DNA from: Chloroflexota bacterium | GTDB lineage: Bacteria > Chloroflexota > UBA6077 | Reading direction: 5' to 3' | Length of the DNA stretch: 8,704 bases | Assembly (NCBI GenBank): GCA_021845945.1 | Contig: JAJZRD010000163.1 | Coordinates: 1-8,704 of the forward strand | Part shown: positions 6,098-8,704 of the stretch, piece by piece | Layout: the number at the start of each line of letters is the position of its first letter | How positions within the stretch are numbered: position 1 is the stretch's first letter | Made by a program: the position numbers and the translations under genes | The notes under the pieces: model-generated | Seen by the model: the letters and a program-made list of their open reading frames with translations, nothing else | Databases searched by the model: none | Told to the model about the DNA's origin: nothing

Positions 6098-7270
6098 TCA
6101 CGGCACGTAGGCCTTCTCCACCACCTGGATGCCCGCTACCAGATCCTCCTCGTCCACCCGTTCGCAACCGTGCACGACAGCCGACGCTGCGGCGTACCAC
6201 CCGGCCAGGGCGAGGCAGTTCCCCAGGTAGTCCCACCCCTCCTCCAGGTGGGGGCTCTCCAGCAGCGACTTCCGCAGCAGGTAGTTGGAGAGAAAGCGGG
6301 TGAGGTAGTCGTCGAATTCTGGCCGGTCCAGGTCCCGCTCCACGCTACCCAGGGTCTCCAGATCCACCCACTCCTCCAGAGTGGAGAGATAGAGGGACCC
6401 CGATCCGCTGGCCACGGCCATGGCGTAGCCGATGGCGGCCGAGCCCGGTCCGGAGGTAGCCGTGTGGGGGGTCTCCGAGTAACCGATCAGGGTGGCTAGC
6501 CTCGGTATCTCCGGCAGCGAGAGAGTGCCGGAATAGGCCGTCCTCTCCTCGAAGGCCCGCCGGTAGCCCTCCTCTTCCCATCCCCTCAGCCAGGCGGCAA
6601 CCTCCGGCTCCTCCAGCCAGCGCAGGCCTGAACCCCAGGCGGCTATGGCGGAGAGGAGTGTTCCTCCCGCCAGCCACCGCTTCGTCACGGGGAACTCCCG
6701 CCGGGTCAAGATTTCCAGGAGAGCTCGCTCCAGTCCGAGATAGGCCAGCCAGCTCAGCCGAAGGCCCGGGGCCAGGACAGCCTCCGGGTCGATGACCCGC
6801 TGGGGACCGAGCCCGTCCCCCCGGGCCGAGGCCTCCAGCCACTCCCGCACCAACTCCTGGCGCGGCGTGAAGGGCTCCCCCTCGTTGCGGATCAGCGCCG
6901 GGCAGGCGTAGTCGGCTCCCACCAGCACCTCCTCCGCCGTGCGGCCCAACAGGTGAGGGAAGCGGCGGCAGGTGAAGGGCTTGGCCCCCTCCCCCAGCAC
7001 CCTGTGGATCAGGCAGAGGTTGTCCTCCTCCAGGAAGACGCAGCGGCCGTCGATCTGGGCTATCTGGATGAACGGTCCGGGCTGGCCCGGCAGCTTCTGC
7101 TTATCGAAAAGCTGAACCCCCCGGAGCCGAGGGCTATCCTGAGCCCAATCGTGGGTCAGGATACGGTCCCGGTCAGCAGGCTCCACCAGGATCCGCCACC
7201 CCCGGCAGCACCAGCCGCACCGCCGGCAGGAGTATCTCTGCCCCTCGGGTACGGACAAGCGGATTTCCAC
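6098..7270 (-). CDS. FliB-like / YkgJ-family cysteine-cluster protein (putative Fe-S or Zn binding, possible lysine N-methylase)
   Basis: This protein has 390 residues from the GTG at 7270, and 396 if it starts at TTG 7288. GTG is preferred because a GGAG lies 12 nt upstream; TTG has no such site, so the start is uncertain. The N-terminus carries the family signature CRRCGWCC (Cys15, 18, 21, 22). Further cysteines follow at 77, 86 (NLCLIHRVLG), 101 (FTCRRFPHLLG) and 123 (ADYACPALI). This C-rich head followed by a long helical C-terminal region, about 400 residues in all, resembles flagellin lysine N-methylase FliB. FliB uses a metal cluster at these cysteines for SAM-dependent methyl transfer. 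No flagellar genes are visible here, so the substrate is unknown. Other YkgJ-domain proteins have no assigned function. It lies between a solute-binding lipoprotein gene and the NHLP-leader gene; co-transcription is possible but not shown. A weak extended -10 (TGA-TAAGAT, 7340-7332) lies upstream. Confidence 0.83.
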   Translation of the reverse strand: MEIRLSVPEGQRYSCRRCGWCCRGWRILVEPADRDRILTHDWAQDSPRLRGVQLFDKQKLPGQPGPFIQIAQIDGRCVFLEEDNLCLIHRVLGEGAKPFTCRRFPHLLGRTAEEVLVGADYACPALIRNEGEPFTPRQELVREWLEASARGDGLGPQRVIDPEAVLAPGLRLSWLAYLGLERALLEILTRREFPVTKRWLAGGTLLSAIAAWGSGLRWLEEPEVAAWLRGWEEEGYRRAFEERTAYSGTLSLPEIPRLATLIGYSETPHTATSGPGSAAIGYAMAVASGSGSLYLSTLEEWVDLETLGSVERDLDRPEFDDYLTRFLSNYLLRKSLLESPHLEEGWDYLGNCLALAGWYAAASAVVHGCERVDEEDLVAGIQVVEKAYVP

Positions 7271-7349
7271 TACAGCATTGGTCTCCAATGAACGCCGATG
7301 TCAGGGTTGCCCTCCTGAGGGCCAGCGAAGGATCTTATCACGAGACAGC

Positions 7350-7368
7350 CGCTGGCTTCACGCCAGCG
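7350..7368. repeat. Short perfect hairpin between the tctC-like and FliB-like genes
   Basis: CGCTGGC (7350-7356) and GCCAGCG (7362-7368) form a 7-bp stem with a TTCAC loop. The GGCTTCACGCC centre recalls the TGAAG loop of the adjacent 92-bp element, read on the other strand. No T-run follows on either strand. It could be half of a decayed palindromic repeat. Confidence 0.5.
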
Positions 7369-7380
7369 AGCATTCCAGTA

Positions 7381-7472
7381 TTGTAGCCGCACTCTTTACG
7401 GGTGCGCGTACCCCGTGGTGCAGCAGCCCTTTTCCCCACGAGGTACGCGCAGGCGTGAAGCCCTGCGGCTAC
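7381..7472. repeat. 92-bp palindromic element, copy 2
   Basis: This is the diverged twin of the element at 5510-5601, in the same orientation. Terminal arms GTAGCCGCA (7383-7391) and TGCGGCTAC (7464-7472) are identical to copy 1, as are inner arms TGCGCGTA (7403-7410) and TACGCGCA (7444-7451). The left hairpin is CACTC/GGGTG here, a G:T wobble instead of the CACCC/GGGTG of copy 1, so pairing is kept. The centre (about 7411-7439) has diverged most. It lies 24 nt past the tctC-like stop codon. Confidence 0.8.
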
Positions 7473-7496
7473 AGAGGTGACGCCCTTCGGGGGCTG

Positions 7497-8588
7497 CTAC
7501 TGCTTCTTGTACATGTCCACCAGGGCCTTCACCTGGGCCTCCGAGTCGGCCCAGTAGGTCGAGGTCTGGGCCCCGTCCATGAAGCGGACCTCGATGCCCA
7601 GCTCCGCCATCTTCTTGGCGTAGTCGTCGCTGGCTGCCGCCTTCTTGATGGCAGCGCTCAGGAGGTCGCCGACCTCCTTGGGAGTACCGGCCGGCGCGAC
7701 ATAGCCGCGGTAGGCGGACATGTAGGCCTTGTAGCCCTGGGATTCCACCGTCTTAACCCCGGGCAGCAGGCTGTACTCCTTGCTGTCCATCACCCCGAGG
7801 ATCCGGATCTGGCCTCCCTTGATCATCGGCATGTCGGTACCCGGAAAGCCGAAGTCAACGTCCACGTGATCGCCCATCATGGCGGTGAGTCCCTGGGTCC
7901 CACCCTCGAAATGCACGATGCCGAACTTCACGCCGGTCACCCTCTCGAACTCCAGGGCCGCCAGGTGAGGGGTGACCAGAACCCCGGAGACGGAGGCTCG
8001 GATCTTCCCGGGGTTGGCCTTGGCAGCGTCCACCAGCTCCTTCAGAGTCTTGTAGGGGCTGTCGGCCTTGACCGCTATGATGTTCGGCTCCAGGTTATCC
8101 AGCGCCAGCGGCATCAGCTGCTTCCGGCTGAAGGCAGTCTTGCGCTCGGCATCGATGTACATACTGATGGTAGCAGGCAGGGCATGGGTGGCGATGGTGT
8201 AGCCGTCCGGTTTCGCGAGAGCTAGTTCCGTCAGCGCCACCTGTCCTCCAGCCCCCACCTTGTTGACCACCTGGAGGGGGGTTCCCAGATCCTTCTCCAG
8301 CATGGGAGCCAACACCCGGGCGCCGATGTCCATGGAGCTTCCCGCCGGCAGGCCGACGAGGATGCTGATCGCCTTGCCCTTGACCGGGAAGTCTGTCGTC
8401 TTGGCCGGAGCTTCGGCAGCCTTGGCGGGCTCGGCCACCTTGGTAGGGGCTGGGGCAGTAGCCTTCGTGGGTTCCGCGGCTTTGGCCGCAGGCGCCGGGG
8501 TAGGGGTTGGAGCCGCCTGGGTGCATCCGCTGATCAGCAGGGTCGTCGCCAGAGCCGCCGCCAGGAGAGGGAATACGAAGCGCTTCAT
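7497..8588 (-). CDS. Tripartite tricarboxylate transporter (TctC/Bug family) substrate-binding lipoprotein
   Basis: A 363-residue extracytoplasmic receptor that captures a small organic anion for import or sensing; the ligand cannot be read from sequence. The N-terminus is a lipoprotein signal peptide (MKRF, hydrophobic stretch 5-19, lipobox ISGC with Cys22). A long Pro/Ala/Lys/Thr-rich spacer follows (about 24-64), then the Bug fold. Family landmarks are LPAGSSMDIGAR (80-91), VGAGGQ (111-116) and KPDGYT (126-131), with FEGGTQGLTAMMGDHVDV and IKGGQIRILGV further on. The ATG at 8588 is chosen because AGGAGG stands 4 nt upstream and the signal peptide begins there. An in-frame upstream codon at 8669 would put 27 unrelated residues before it. 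No TctA or TctB membrane partners appear in the window. They may lie beyond 8704, or this is one of the orphan receptors common in the family. Confidence 0.93.
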   Translation of the reverse strand: MKRFVFPLLAAALATTLLISGCTQAAPTPTPAPAAKAAEPTKATAPAPTKVAEPAKAAEAPAKTTDFPVKGKAISILVGLPAGSSMDIGARVLAPMLEKDLGTPLQVVNKVGAGGQVALTELALAKPDGYTIATHALPATISMYIDAERKTAFSRKQLMPLALDNLEPNIIAVKADSPYKTLKELVDAAKANPGKIRASVSGVLVTPHLAALEFERVTGVKFGIVHFEGGTQGLTAMMGDHVDVDFGFPGTDMPMIKGGQIRILGVMDSKEYSLLPGVKTVESQGYKAYMSAYRGYVAPAGTPKEVGDLLSAAIKKAAASDDYAKKMAELGIEVRFMDGAQTSTYWADSEAQVKALVDMYKKQ

Positions 8589-8590
8589 CC

Positions 8591-8598
8591 TTCCTCCT
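8591..8598 (-). promoter_or_regulatory. Ribosome-binding site of the tctC-like gene
   Basis: AGGAGGAA on the minus strand immediately precedes the ATG at 8588. It is a near-perfect Shine-Dalgarno sequence and decides the start in favour of the signal-peptide methionine. Confidence 0.85.
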
Positions 8599-8641
8599 AT
8601 GACTGTACTAAGGGCCGACACGCTTTCCGGTGAATAGAGAG

Positions 8642-8704
8642 ACCCGTGCCCATGAAACCAGGCCTGCAAGCCGTAGGGTAGAGCGATGCAGGGCGGGCAC
8701 GGGC
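8642..8704 (-). other. Candidate structured 5' leader or inverted repeat upstream of the tctC-like gene, cut at window edge
   Basis: Arms ACCCGTGCCC (8642-8651) and GGGCACGGGC (8695-8704) can pair over 9 of 10 positions. An inner pair CCTGCA/TGCAGG lies between them in the minus-strand reading. In RNA this would be a 63-nt two-step stem about 54 nt before the start codon. No known riboswitch class is recognised. It could equally be another palindromic repeat, since the right arm runs to the window end. Confidence 0.4.

Noticed and set aside
5604..6110. Plus-strand open frame across the NHLP gene and palindromes
   Set aside because: It runs through repeats and is antisense to a gene with a good ribosome-binding site and family match.
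5510..7472. CRISPR array
   Set aside because: There are only two imperfect copies of the element almost 1.8 kb apart with genes between them; there is no regular spacing or spacers.
8589..8669. Longer tctC-like start at 8669
   Set aside because: It would put 27 residues before an intact lipoprotein signal peptide and ignore a near-perfect ribosome-binding site.

Overview
This 8.7 kb window is a high-GC bacterial segment with five genes, all on the minus strand. In transcription order they are: a tricarboxylate-transporter-type solute-binding lipoprotein (8588 to 7497), a FliB/YkgJ-like cysteine-cluster protein (7270 to 6098), a small protein made almost entirely of an NHLP (nitrile-hydratase-like) RiPP leader domain (5900 to 5598), and a type IIA topoisomerase pair, subunit B (5119 to 2618) then subunit A (2613 to 196). 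Chloroflexota is my best guess for the lineage. It rests on the Pro/Thr/Ala-rich linker after the lipobox, the NHLP-type gene, orphan TctC proteins, GTG starts with strong GGAGG ribosome-binding sites, and many palindromic intergenic repeats. No rRNA or tRNA is present to confirm it.

The topoisomerase genes form a tight two-gene operon with a 4-nt gap. Subunit A has ParC-like motifs and no canonical GyrA box, so the pair looks more like topoisomerase IV than gyrase. Subunit A carries Val and Gln at the two positions that normally anchor fluoroquinolones. Subunit B carries a long, basic, histone H1-like disordered N-terminal tail that ordinary GyrB/ParE proteins lack, plus substitutions in its ATPase and TOPRIM motifs.

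Upstream of these lie the NHLP-leader gene and the FliB-like gene, separated by 197 nt of palindromic repeats. The leader protein has no cysteine or glycine in its short tail, and no known RiPP modification enzyme or exporter is visible here. Pairing with the FliB-like putative metallo-methylase is a speculative but testable idea.

Palindromic elements are dense. Two copies of a 92-bp element with a foldable, branched structure lie in the same orientation. One follows the tctC-like stop by 24 nt. The other supplies the stop codon of the NHLP gene. Further palindromes follow the FliB-like gene and the topoisomerase A gene. No hairpin has a U-tract, so classic intrinsic terminators are absent.
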